From positions 2,666,001 through 2,730,000 of the forward strand of contig OZ059895.1 of NCBI GenBank assembly GCA_964057225.1: a stretch of 64,000 bases of DNA. Reading direction: 5' to 3'. Origin of the DNA: Auanema rhodensis (Eukaryota; Nematoda; Chromadorea; Rhabditida; Rhabditidae). A model generated the notes under the pieces. It saw only the letters and a list, made by a program, of their open reading frames with translations, searched no databases and was not told where the DNA came from. Both the position numbers and the translations under genes were made by a program. This document shows, piece after piece, positions 1 to 11,583 of this stretch (its first letter is position 1; every line of letters begins with the position of its first letter).

Positions 1-341
1 ACTGATATAAGTTCACACTTATATACTCGATTTTCACCCTGAAGAATTAATTTTTTCGTTGAATAACATTGTCCATCGTCTTTGCCTTGAAAAAAGGAAT
101 CTAAAAACATCTACTTTTTGCTAAATTATCATGAAATTTTTCGAAAAAATTTTTGTCAAAATGTTTTTGGAAGCAATGTTGAGTGTACATGGAAACTCAA
201 CATACACTTATGCATCATTTTTCGAACAATCATAACTAATTTTTGTATTAAGCGTTTCTCAATGTAGTATAGTGCATCCGATGCGGATTTTTAAGCTGCG
301 TCGATCTGTGTTATCAGATTTGCGCTAGCTTAAAAATGCAC

Positions 342-380
342 CGAGATATCAACTGATATAAGTTCACACTTATATCCTCG
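342..380. other. Junction dyad: inverted repeat across the monomer boundary (representative copy)
   Basis: GATATAAGT (355-363) and ACTTATATC (368-376) are perfect inverted repeats with a four-base loop, TCAC. Outside them, CGAG (342-345) at the end of the previous monomer can pair with CTCG (377-380), leaving ATATCAACT as a one-sided bulge. The same arrangement (p4-25, with p342-345 of the previous copy) is present in nearly every monomer. The most common change inside the 9-bp stem is C to A at the outermost pair (p25, TATACTCG). Three single changes fall in the loop (near 13351, 20372 and 30552). The structure could extrude as a cruciform or fold in RNA; this is inferred. Confidence 0.8.
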
Positions 381-404
381 ATTTTCACCCTGAAGATTTA
401 ATTT

Positions 405-421
405 TTTCGTTGAATAACATT
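405..421. other. Half match to the CENP-B box (representative copy)
   Basis: TTTCGTTGAATAACATT (p54-70) matches the first eight bases of the mammalian CENP-B box consensus (YTTCGTTGGAARCGGGA) and about 10 of 17 overall. It lacks the CGGG half that CENP-B binding needs. It is present in nearly every monomer. It is likely a coincidence in a T-rich sequence, recorded because the array may be centromeric. Confidence 0.2.
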
Positions 422-440
422 GTCCATCGTCTTCGCCTTG

Positions 441-519
441 AAAAAAGGAATCTAAAAACATCTACTTTTTGCTAAATTATTTTGAAATTTTTCGAAAAAA
501 TTTTTGTCAAAATGTTTTT
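441..519. other. A/T-tract-rich segment with T5CGA5 palindrome (representative copy)
   Basis: p90-168 holds successive A or T runs: AAAAAA, TAAAAAC, CTTTTTG, then TTTTTCGAAAAAATTTTTG, CAAAATG and GTTTTTGG. The 12-bp palindrome TTTTTCGAAAAA lies at 488-499. Tract centres are about 10-13 bp apart in places, which is compatible with intrinsic DNA curvature; I did not calculate curvature. The palindrome is altered in subfamilies (CGAGAAAA in b and t, TCAAAAAAA in h, ATGTTTCG in the GTTTAC type). Confidence 0.7.
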
Positions 520-526
520 GGAAGCA

Positions 527-554
527 ATGTTGAGTGTACATGGAAACTCAACAT
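527..554. other. Central dyad: 9-bp inverted repeat with 10-base loop (representative copy)
   Basis: ATGTTGAGT (527-535) and ACTCAACAT (546-554) pair perfectly around the loop GTACATGGAA (536-545). This is p176-203 of every monomer. Variants shared by several monomers fall in the loop: GTTTAC (p185), GTGTGC (p187), CATTGAAAC (p191) and CATGGGAAC (p193). Stem changes are rare and occur once each: TTAAGTG near 12819, CAACTTACAC near 18803, CAATTTTGAG near 35276 and CAACGTAC near 61624. It is the best preserved of the three dyads. Confidence 0.82.
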
Positions 555-622
555 ACACTTATGCATCATTTTTCGAACAATCATAACTAATTTTTGTATT
601 AAGCGTTTCTCAATGTAGTATA

Positions 623-692
623 GTGCATTCGATGCGGATTTTTAAGCTGCGTCGATCTGTGTTATCAGATTTGCGCTAGCTTAAAAATGCAC
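623..692. other. Terminal compound dyad (representative copy)
   Basis: ATTTTTAAGCT (638-648) and AGCTTAAAAAT (678-688) form a perfect 11-bp stem. Inside, GCG (649-651) can pair with CGC (674-676) past a bulged T, and ATCTG (655-659) pairs with CAGAT (666-670) around TGTTAT. Outside, GTGCA (623-627) can pair with TGCAC (688-692). The dyad spans p272-341. Unlike the central dyad, several subfamilies carry uncompensated stem changes: GATTGTTAAG, GATTTTCAAG, GATTTTGAAG, GCTTGAAAA, GCTCGAAAA and GCTAGCGTA. Confidence 0.78.
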
Positions 693-3510
693 CGAGATAT
701 CAACTGATATAAGTTCACACTTATATCCTCGATTTTCACCCTGAAGAATTAATTTTTTCGTTGAATAACATTGTCCATCGTCTTTGCCTTGAAAAAAAGA
801 ATCTAAAAACATCTACTTTTTGCTAAATTATTTTGAAATTTTTCGAAAAAATTTTTGTCAAAATGTTTTTGGAAGCAATGTTGAGTGTACATGGAAACTC
901 AACATACACTTATGCATCATTTTTCAAACAATCATAACTAATTTTTGTATTAAGCGTTTCTCAATGTAGTATAGTGCATCCGATGCGGATTTTTAAGCTG
1001 CGTCGATCTGTGTTATCAGATTTGCGCTAGCTTAAAAATGCACCGAGATATCAACTGATATAAGTTCACACTTATATCCTCGATTTTCACCCTGAAGAAT
1101 TAATTTTTTCGTTGAATAACATTGTCCATCGTCTTCGCCTTGAAAAAAGGAATCTGAAAACATCTACTTTTTGCTAAATTATTTTGAAATTTTTCGAAAA
1201 AATTTTTGTCAAAATGTTTTTGGAAGCAATGTTGAGTGTACATGGGAACTCAACATACACTAATGCATCATTTTTTAAACGATCATAACTAATTTTTGTA
1301 TTAAGCGTTTCTCAATGTAGTATAGTGCATTCGATGCGGATTTTTAAGCTGCGTCGATTTGTGTTATCAGATTTGCGCTAGCTTAAAAATGCACCGAGAT
1401 ATCAACTGATATAAGTTCACACTTATATCCTCGATTTTCACCCTGAAGATTTAATTTTTTCGTTGAATAACATTGTCCATCGTCTTCGCCTTGAAAAAAG
1501 GAATCTAAAAACATCTACTTTTTGCTAAATTATTTTGAAATTTTTCGAAAAAATTTTTGTCAAAATGTTTTTGGAAGCAATGTTGAGTGTACATGGAAAC
1601 TCAACATACACTTATGCATCATTTTTCGAACAATCATAACTAATTTTTGTATTAAGCGTTTCTCAATGTAGTATAGTGCATTCGATGCGGATTTTTAAGC
1701 TGCGTCGATCTGTGTTATCAGATTTGCGCTAGCGTAAAAATGCACCGAGATATCAACTGATATAAGTTCACACTTATATCCTCGATTTTCACCCTGAAGA
1801 ATTAATTTTTTCGTTGAATAACATTGTCCATCGTCTTTGCCTTGAATAAAGGAATCTAAAAACATCTACTTTTTGCTAAATTATTTTGAAATTTTTCGAA
1901 AAAATTTTTGTCAAAATGTTTTTGGAAGCAATGTTGAGTGTACATGGAAACTCAACATACACTTATGCATCATTTTTCGAACAATCATAACTAATTTTTG
2001 TATTAAGCGTTTCTCAATGTAGTATAGTGCATTCGATGCGGATTTTTAAGCTGCGTCGATCTGTGTTATCAGATTTGCGCTAGCGTAAAAATGCACCGAG
2101 ATATCAACTGATATAAGTTCACACTTATATCCTCGATTTTCACCCTGAAGAATTAATTTTTTCGTTGAATAACATTGTCCATCGTCTTTGCCTTGAATAA
2201 AGGAATCTAAAAACATCTACTTTTTGCTAAATTATTTTGAAATTTTTCGAAAAAATTTTTGTCAAAATGTTTTTGGAAGCAATGTTGAGTGTACATGGAA
2301 ACTCAACATACACTTATGCATCATTTTTCAAACAATCATAACTAATTTTTGTATTAAGCGTTTCTCAATGTAGTATAGTGCATCCGATGCGGATTTTCAA
2401 GCTGCGTCGATCTGTGTTATCAGATTTGCGCTAGCTTAAAAATGCACCGAGATATCAACTGATAAAAGTTCACACTTATATCCTCGATTTTCACCCTGAA
2501 GAATTAATTTTTTCGTTGAATAACATTGTCCATCGTCTTTGCCTTGAAAAAAGGAATCTAAAAACATCTACCTTTTGCTAAATTATTTAGAAATTTTTCG
2601 AAAAAATTTTTGTCAAAATGTTTTTGGAAGCAATGTTGAGTGTACATGGAAACTCAACATACACTTATGCATCATTTTTCAAACAATCATAACTAATTTT
2701 TGTATTAAGCGTTTCTCAACGTAGTAGAGTGCATTCGATGCGGATTTTTAAGCTGCGTCGATCTGTGTTATCAGATTTGCGCTAGCTTATAAATGCACCG
2801 AGATATCAACTGATATAAGTTCACACTTATATCCTCGATTTTCACCCTGAAGAATTAATTGTTTCGTTGAATAACATTGTCCATCGTCTTTGCCTTGAAA
2901 AAAGGAATCTAAAAACAACTACTTTTTGCTAAATTATTTTGAAATTTTTCGAAAAAATTTTTGTCAAAATGTTTTTGGGAGCAATGTTGAGTGTACATGG
3001 AAACTCAACATACACTTATGCATCATTTTTCAAACAATCATAACTAATTTTTGTATCAAGCGTTTCTCAACGTAGTAGAGTGCATTCGATGCGGATTTTT
3101 AAGCTGCGTCGATCTGTGTTATCAGATTTGCGCTAGCTTAAAAATGCACCGAGATATCAACTGATATAAGTTCACACTTATATCCTCGATTTTCACCCTG
3201 AAGAATTAATTTTTTCGTTGAATAACATTGTCCACCGTCTTCGCCTTGAAAAAAGGAATCTAAAAACATCTACTTTTTGCTAAATTATTTTGAAATGTTT
3301 CGAAAAAATTTTTGTCAAAATGTTTTTGGAAGCAATGTTGAGTTTACATGGAAACTCAACATACACTAATGCATCATTTTTCAAACGATCATAACTAATT
3401 TTTGTATTAAGCGTTTCTCAATGTAGTATAGTGCATTCGATGCGGATTTTTAAGCTGCGTCGATTTGTGTTATCAGATTTGCGCTAGCTTAAAAATGCAC
3501 CGAGATATCA

Positions 3511-6500
3511 ACTGATATAAGTTCACACTTATATACTCGATTTTCACCCTGAAGAATTAATTTTTTCGTTGAATAACATTGTCCATCGTCTTTGCCTTGA
3601 AAAAAGGAATCTAAAAACATCTACTTTTTGCTAAATTATCATGAAATTTTTCGAAAAAATTTTTGTCAAAATGTTTTTGGAAGCAATGTTGAGTGTACAT
3701 GGAAACTCAACATACACTTATGCATCATTTTTCGAACAATCATAACTAATTTTTGTATTAAGCGTTTCTCAATGTAGTATAGTGCATCCGATGCGGATTT
3801 TTAAGCTGCGTCGATCTGTGTTATCAGATTTGCGCTAGCTTAAAAATGCACCGAGATATCAACTGATATAAGTTCACACTTATATCCTCGATTTTCACCC
3901 TGAAGATTTAATTTTTTCGTTGAATAACATTGTCCATCGTCTTCGCCTTGAAAAAAGGAATCTAAAAACATCTACTTTTTGCTAAATTATTTTGAAATTT
4001 TTCGAAAAAATTTTTGTCAAAATGTTTTTGGAAGCAATGTTGAGTGTACATGGAAACTCAACATACACTTATGCATCATTTTTCGAACAATCATAACTAA
4101 TTTTTGTATTAAGCGTTTCTCAATGTAGTATAGTGCATTCGATGCGGATTTTTAAGCTGCGTCGATCTGTGTTATCAGATTTGCGCTAGCTTAAAAATGC
4201 ACCGAGATATCAACTGATATAAGTTCACACTTATATCCTCGATTTTCACCCTGAAGAATTAATTTTTTCGTTGAATAACATTGTCCATCGTCTTTGCCTT
4301 GAAAAAAGGAATCTAAAAACATCTACTTTTTGCTAAATTATTTTGAAATTTTTCGAAAAAATTTTTGTCAAAATGTTTTTGGAAGCAATGTTGAGTGTAC
4401 ATGGAAACTCAACATACACTTATGCATCATTTTTCAAACAATCATAACTAATTTTTGTATTAAGCGTTTCTCAATGTAGTATAGTGCATCCGATGCGGAT
4501 TTTTAAGCTGCGTCGATCTGTGTTATCAGATTTGCGCTAGCTTAAAAATGCACCGAGATATCAACTGATATAAGTTCACACTTATATCCTCGATTTTCAC
4601 CCTGAAGAATTAATTTTTTCGTTGAATAACATTGTCCATCGTCTTCGCCTTGAAAAAAGGAATCTGAAAACATCTACTTTTTGCTAAATTATTTTGAAAT
4701 TTTTCGAAAAAATTTTTGTCAAAATGTTTTTGGAAGCAATGTTGAGTGTACATGGGAACTCAACATACACTAATGCATCATTTTTTAAACGATCATAACT
4801 AATTTTTGTATTAAGCGTTTCTCAATGTAGTATAGTGCATTCGATGCGGATTTTTAAGCTGCGTCGATTTGTGTTATCAGATTTGCGCTAGCTTAAAAAT
4901 GCACCGAGATATCAACTGATATAAGTTCACACTTATATCCTCGATTTTCACCCTGAAGATTTAATTTTTTCGTTGAATAACATTGTCCATCGTCTTCGCC
5001 TTGAAAAAAGGAATCTAAAAACATCTACTTTTTGCTAAATTATTTTGAAATTTTTCGAAAAAATTTTTGTCAAAATGTTTTTGGAAGCAATGTTGAGTGT
5101 ACATGGAAACTCAACATACACTTATGCATCATTTTTCGAACAATCATAACTAATTTTTGTATTAAGCGTTTCTCAATGTAGTATAGTGCATTCGATGCGG
5201 ATTTTTAAGCTGCGTCGATCTGTGTTATCAGATTTGCGCTAGCGTAAAAATGCACCGAGATATCAACTGATATAAGTTCACACTTATATCCTCGATTTTC
5301 ACCCTGAAGAATTAATTTTTTCGTTGAATAACATTGTCCATCGTCTTTGCCTTGAATAAAGGAATCTAAAAACATCTACTTTTTGCTAAATTATTTTGAA
5401 ATTTTTCGAAAAAATTTTTGTCAAAATGTTTTTGGAAGCAATGTTGAGTGTACATGGAAACTCAACATACACTTATGCATCATTTTTCAAACAATCATAA
5501 CTAATTTTTGTATTAAGCGTTTCTCAATGTAGTATAGTGCATCCGATGCGGATTTTCAAGCTGCGTCGATCTGTGTTATCAGATTTGCGCTAGCTTAAAA
5601 ATGCACCGAGATATCAACTGATATAAGTTCACACTTATATCCTCGATTTTCACCCTGAAGAATTAATTTTTTCGTTGAATAACATTGTCCATCGTCTTCG
5701 CCTTGAAAAAAGGAATCTAAAAACATCTACTTTTTGCTAAATTATTTTGAAATGTTTCGAAAAAATTTTTGTCAAAATGTTTTTGGAAGCAATGTTGAGT
5801 TTACATGGAAACTCAACATACACTAATGCATCATTTTTCAAACGATCATAACTAATTTTTGTATTAAGCGTTTCTCAATGTAGTATAGTGCATTCGATGC
5901 GGATTTTTAAGCTGCGTCGATTTGTGTTATCAGATTTGCGCTAGCTTAAAAATGCACCGAGATATCAACTGATATAAGTTCACACTTATATCCTCGATTT
6001 TCACCCTGAAGAATTATTTTTTTCGTTGAATAACATTGTCCATCGTCTTTGCCTTGAAAAAAGGAATCTAAAAACATCTACTTTTTGCTAAATTATTTTG
6101 AAATTTTTCGAAAAAATTTTTGTCAAAATGTTTTTGGAAGCAATGTTGAGTGTACATGGAAACTCAACATACACTAATGCATCATTTTTTAAACGATCAT
6201 AACTAATTTTTGTATTAAGCGTTTCTCAATGTAGTATAGTGCATTCGATGCGGATTTTTAAGCTGCGTCGATTTGTGTTATCAGATTTGCGCTAGCTTAA
6301 AAATGCACCGAGATATCAACTGATATAAGTTCACACTTATATCCTCGATTTTCACCCTGAAGATCTAATTTTTTCGTTGAATAACATTGTCCATCGTCTT
6401 CGCCTTGAAAAAAGGAATCTAAAAACATCTACTTTTTGCTAAATTATTTTGAAATTTTTCGAAAAAATTTTTGTCAAAATGTTTTTGGAAGCAATGTTGA

Positions 6501-7020
6501 GTGTACATGGAAACTCAACATACACTTATGCATCACTTTTCGAACAATCATAACTAATTTTTGTATTAAGCGTTTCTCAATGTAGTATAGTGCATTCGAT
6601 GCGGATTTTTAAGCTGCGTCGATCTGTGTTATCAGATTTGCGCTAGCGTAAAAATGCACCGAGATATATACTGATATAAGTTCACACTTATATCCTCGAT
6701 TTTCACCCTGAAGAATTAATTTTTTCGTTGAATAACATTGTCCATCGTCTTTGCCTTGAAAAAAGGAATCTAAAAACATCTACTTTTTGCTAAATTATTT
6801 TGAAATTTTTCGAAAAAATTTTTGTCAAAATGTTTTTGGAAGCAATGTTGAGTGTACATGGAAACTCAACATACACTTATGCATCATTTTTCAAACAATC
6901 ATAACTAATTTTTGTAATAAGCGTTTCTCAATGTAGTATAGTGCATCCGATGCGGATTTTTAAGCTGCGTCGATCTGTGTTATCAGATTTGCGCTAGCTT
7001 AAAAATGCACCGAGATATCA
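3511..7020. repeat. Satellite block 2: ten-monomer superunit, second copy, rearranged
   Basis: The first five monomers (3511-5265) repeat 1-1755 almost base for base. The only difference I noticed is GAAAAAAGG here against GAAAAAAAG in the third monomer. After that there is a single GAATAAAGG monomer (5266), matching the one at 2107, and then a GTTTAC-type monomer (5617) resembling 3160. So three monomers of block 1 (those at 1756, 2458 and 2809) have no counterpart at this place. The tail (5968-7020) holds a TTTTTAAACGAT/GATTTG monomer, a GCTAGCGTA monomer and a CATCCG monomer, which restores the count to ten before the next anchor at 7021. Confidence 0.88.
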
Positions 7021-10000
7021 ACTGATATAAGTTCACACTTATATCCTCGATTTTCACCCTGAAGAATTAATTTTTTCGTTGAATAACATTGTCCATCGTC
7101 TTTGCCTTGAAAAAAGGAATCTAAAAACATCTACTTTTTGCTAAATTATCATGAAATTTTTCGAAAAAATTTTTGTCAAAATGTTTTTGGAAGCAATGTT
7201 GAGTGTACATGGAAACTCAACATACACTTATGCATCATTTTTCGAACAATCATAACTAATTTTTGTATTAAGCGTTTCTCAATGTAGTGTAGTGCATCCG
7301 ATGCGGATTTTTAAGCTGCGTCGATCTGTGTTATCAGATTTGCGCTAGCTTAAAAATGCACCGAGATATCAACTGATATAAGTTCACACTTATATCCTCG
7401 ATTTTCACCCTGAAGATTTAATTTTTTCGTTGAATAACATTGTCCATCGTCTTCGCCTTGAAAAAAGGAATCTAAAAACATCTACTTTTTGCTAAATTAT
7501 TTTGAAATTTTTCGAAAAAATTTTTGTCAAAATGTTTTTGGAAGCAATGTTGAGTGTACATGGAAACTCAACATACACTTATGCATCATTTTTCAAACAA
7601 TCATAACTAATTTTTGTATTAAGCGTTTCTCAACGTAGTAGAGTGCATTCGATGCGGATTTTTAAGCTGCGTCGATCTGTGTTATCAGATTTGCGCTAGC
7701 TTAAAAATGCACCGAGATATCAACTGATATAAGTTCACACTTATATCCTCGATTTTCACCCTGAAGAATTAATTTTTTCGTTGAATAACATTGTCCATCG
7801 TCTTTGCCTTGAAAAAAGGAATCTAAAAACATCTACTTTTTGCTAAATTATTTTGAAATTTTTCGAAAAAATTTTTGTCAAAATGTTTTTGGAAGCAATG
7901 TTGAGTGTACATGGAAACTCAACATACACTTATGCATCATTTTTCAAACAATCATAACTAATTTTTGTATTAAGCGTTTCTCAATGTAGTATAGTGCATC
8001 CGATGCGGATTTTTAAGCTGCGTCGATCTGTGTTATCAGATTTGCGCTAGCTTAAAAATGCACCGAGATATCAACTGATATAAGTTCACACTTATATCCT
8101 CGATTTTCACCCTGAAGATTTAATTTTTTCGTTGAATAACATTGTCCATCGTCTTCGCCTTGAAAAAAGGAATCTAAAAACCTCTACTTTTCGCTAAATT
8201 ATTTTGAAATTTTTCGAAAAAATTTTTGTCAAAATGTTTTTGGAAGCAATGTTGAGTGTACATGGAAACTCAACATACACTAATGCATCATTTTTTAAAC
8301 GATCATAACTAATTTTTGTATTAAGCGTTTCTCAATGTAGTATAGTGCATTCGATGCGGATTTTTAAGCTGCGTCGATTTGTGTTATCAGATTTGCGCTA
8401 GCTTAAAAATGCACCGAGATATCAACTGATATAAGTTCACACTTATATCCTCGATTTTCACCCTGAAGAATTAATTTTTTCGTTGAATAACATTGTCCAT
8501 CGTCTTTGCCTTGAAAAAAGGAATCTAAAAACATCTACTTTTTGCTAAATTATTTTGAAATTTTTCGAAAAAATTTTTGTCAAAATGTTTTTGGAAGCAA
8601 TGTTGAGTGTACATGGAAACTCAACATACACTTATGCATCATTTTTCAAACAATCATAACTAATTTTTGTATTAAGCGTTTCTCAACGTAGTAGAGTGCA
8701 TTCGATGCGGATTTTTAAGCTGCGTCGATCTGTGTTATCAGATTTGCGCTAGCTTAAAAATGCACCGAGATATCAACTGATATAAGTTCACACTTATATC
8801 CTCGATTTTCACCCTGAAGATTTAATTTTTTCGTTGAATAACATTGTCCATCGTCTTCGCCTTGAAAAAAGGAATCTAAAAACATCTACTTTTTGCTAAA
8901 TTATTTTGAAATTTTTCGAAAAAAGTTTTGTCAAAATGTTTTTGGAAGCAATGTTGAGTGTACATGGAAACTCAACATACACTTATGCATCATTTTTCGA
9001 ACAATCATAACTAATTTTTGTATTAAGCGTTTCTCAATGTAGTATAGTGCATTCGATGCGGATTTTTAAGCTGCGTCGATCTGTGTTATCAGATTTGCGC
9101 TAGCGTAAAAATGCACCGAGATATCAACTGATATAAGTTCACACTTATATCCTCGATTTTCACCCTGAAGAATTAATTTTTTCGTTGAATAACATTGTCC
9201 ATCGTCTTTGCCTTGAATAAAGGAATCTAAAAACATCTACTTTTTGCTAAATTATTTTGAAATTTTTCGAAAAAATTTTTGTCAAAAGGTTTTTGGAAGC
9301 AATGTTGAGTGTACATGGAAACTCAACATACACTTATGCATCATTTTTCAAACAATCATAACTAATTTTTGTATTAAGCGTTTCTCAATGTAGTATAGTG
9401 CATCCGATGCGGATTTTTAAGCTGCGTCGATCTGTGTTATCAGATTTGCGCTAGCTTAAAAATGCACCGAGATATCAACTGATATAAGTTCACACTTATA
9501 TCCTCGATTTTCACCCTGAAGAATTAATTTTTTCGTTGAATAACATTGTCCATCGTCTTCGCCTTGAAAAAAGGAATCTAAAAACATCTACTTTTTGCTA
9601 AATTATTTTGAAATGTTTCGAAAAAATTTTTGTCAAAATGTTTTTGGAAGCAATGTTGAGTTTACATGGAAACTCAACATACACTAATGCATCATTTTTC
9701 AAACGATCATAACTAATTTTTGTATTAAGCGTTTCTCAATGTAGTATAGTGCATTCGATGCGGATTTTTAAGCTGCGTCGATTTCTGTTATCAGATTTGC
9801 GCTAGCTTAAAAATGCACCGAGATATCAACTGATATAAGTTCACACTTATATCCTCGATTTTCACCCTGAAGAATTAATTTTTTCGTTGAATAACATTGT
9901 CCATCGTCTTTGCCTTGAAAAAAGGAATCTAAAAACATCTACTTTTTGCTAAATTATTTTGAAATTTTTCGAAAAAATTTTTGTCAAAATGTTTTTGGAA

Positions 10001-11583
10001 GCAATGTTGAGTGTACATGGAAACTCAACATACACTAATGCATCATTTTTTAAACGATCATAACTAATTTTTGTATTAAGCGTTTCTCAATGTAGTATAG
10101 TGCATTCGATGCGGATTTTTAAGCTGCGTCGATTTGTGTTATCAGATTTGCGCTAGCTTAAAAATGCACCGAGATATCAACTGATATAAGTTCACACTTA
10201 TATCCTCGATTTTCACCCTGAAGAATTAATTTTTTCGTTGAATAACATTGTCCATCGTCTTTGCCTTGAAAAAAGGAATCTAAAAACATCTACTTTTTGC
10301 TAAATTATTTTGAAATTTTTCGAAAAAATTTTTGTCAAAATGTTTTTGGAAGCAATGTTGAGTGTACATGGAAACTCAACATACACTTATGCATCATTTT
10401 TCAAACAATCATAACTAATTTTTGTATTAAGCGTTTCTCAACGTAGTAGAGTGCATTCGATGCGGATTTTTAAGCTGCGTCGATCTGTGTTATCAGATTT
10501 GCGCTAGCTTAAAAATGCACCGAGATATCAACTGATATAAGTTCACACTTATATCCTCGATTTTCACCCTGAAGATTTAATTTTTTCGTTGAATAACATT
10601 GTCCATCGTCTTCGCCTTGAAAAAAGGAATCTAAAAACATCTACTTTTTGCTAAATTATTTTGAAATTTTTCGAAAAAATTTTTGTCAAAATGTTTTTGG
10701 AAGCAATGTTGAGTGTACATGGAAACTCAACATACACTTATGCATCATTTTTCGAACAATCATAACTAATTTTTGTATTAAGCGTTTCTCAATGTAGTAT
10801 AGTGCATTCGATGCGGATTTTTAAGCTGCGTCGATCTGTGTTATCAGATTTGCGCTAGCGTAAAAATGCACCGAGATATCAACTGATATAAGTTCACACT
10901 TATATCCTCGATTTTCACCCTGAAGAAATAATTTTTTCGTTGAATAACATTGTCCATCGTCTTTGCCTTGAAAAAAGGAATCTAAAAACATCTACTTTTT
11001 GCTAAATTATTTTGAAATTTTTCGAAAAAATTTTTGTCAAAATGTTTTTGGAAGCAATGTTGAGTGTACATGGAAACTCAACATACACTTATGCATCATT
11101 TTTCAAACAATCATAACTAATTTTTGTATTAAGCGTTTCTCAATGTAGTATAGTGCATCCGATGCGGATTTTTAAGCTGCGTCGATCTGTGTTATCAGAT
11201 TTGCGCTAGCTTAAAAATGCACCGAGATATCAACTGATATAAGTTCACACTTATATCCTCGATTTTCACCCTGAAGAATTAATTTTTTCGTTGAATAACA
11301 TTGTCCATCGTCTTCGCCTTGAAAAAAGGAATCTAAAAACATCTACTTTTTGCTAAATTATTTTGAAATGTTTCGAAAAAATTTTTGTCAAAATGTTTTT
11401 GGAAGCAATGTTGAGTTTACATGGAAACTCAACATACACTAATGCATCATTTTTCAAACGATCATAACTAATTTTTGTATTAAGCGTTTCTCAATGTAGT
11501 ATAGTGCATTCGATGCGGATTTTTAAGCTGCGTCGATTTGTGTTATCAGATTTGCGCTAGCTTAAAAATGCACCGAGATATCA
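7021..11583. repeat. Satellite block 3: thirteen monomers between anchors
   Basis: Starts with an anchor-type monomer (TTATCATGAAA, CGAACAAT) that has TATCCTCG instead of TATACTCG. The order of 8776-10179 (GCTAGCGTA, GAATAAAGG, GTTTAC and TTTTTAAACGAT types) repeats the order of 4915-6318. The next monomers alternate AACGTAGTAGAG, GCTAGCGTA, CATCCG and GTTTAC types. The monomer at 8074 combines GAAGATTTA/TTCGCC at its front with TTTTTAAACGAT/GATTTG at its end, and so looks like a hybrid. No non-satellite sequence is present. Confidence 0.87.

Larger units (their letters stand above)
1..3510. repeat. Satellite block 1: ten-monomer superunit, first copy
   Basis: Ten monomers. The anchor (1-351) has TATACTCG, TTATCATGAAA, CGAACAAT and CATCCG. 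It is followed by a GAAGATTTA/TTCGCC monomer (352), a CATCCG monomer (703), a CACTAA/TTTTTAAACGAT/GATTTG monomer (1054) and a GCTAGCGTA monomer (1405). Two GAATAAAGG monomers follow (1756 and 2107), then two AACGTAGTAGAG monomers (2458 and 2809), and finally a CCACCG/AAATGTTTCG/GTTTAC monomer (3160). The first five are repeated in the same order from 3511. The two GAATAAAGG copies differ mainly at the CGAACAAT/CAAACAAT and TTTTTAAG/TTTTCAAG sites. Confidence 0.9.

Noticed and set aside
1-351. Monomer as a degenerate dimer of about 175 bp
   Set aside because: Comparing the two halves by eye gave only short matches, such as AATTTTTGT at p148-156 and p238-246, not a consistent alignment.
352-364. 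Hammerhead ribozyme core, as found in some insect satellites
   Set aside because: ACTGATATAAG resembles the start of the CTGATGA core but lacks the required GA, and no matching arrangement of GAAA and stems was found on either strand.
1756-2457. AATAAA polyadenylation signals in GAATAAAGG monomers
   Set aside because: AATAAA occurs there by a single A-to-T change in the purine run of a few monomers, with no transcription unit around it.
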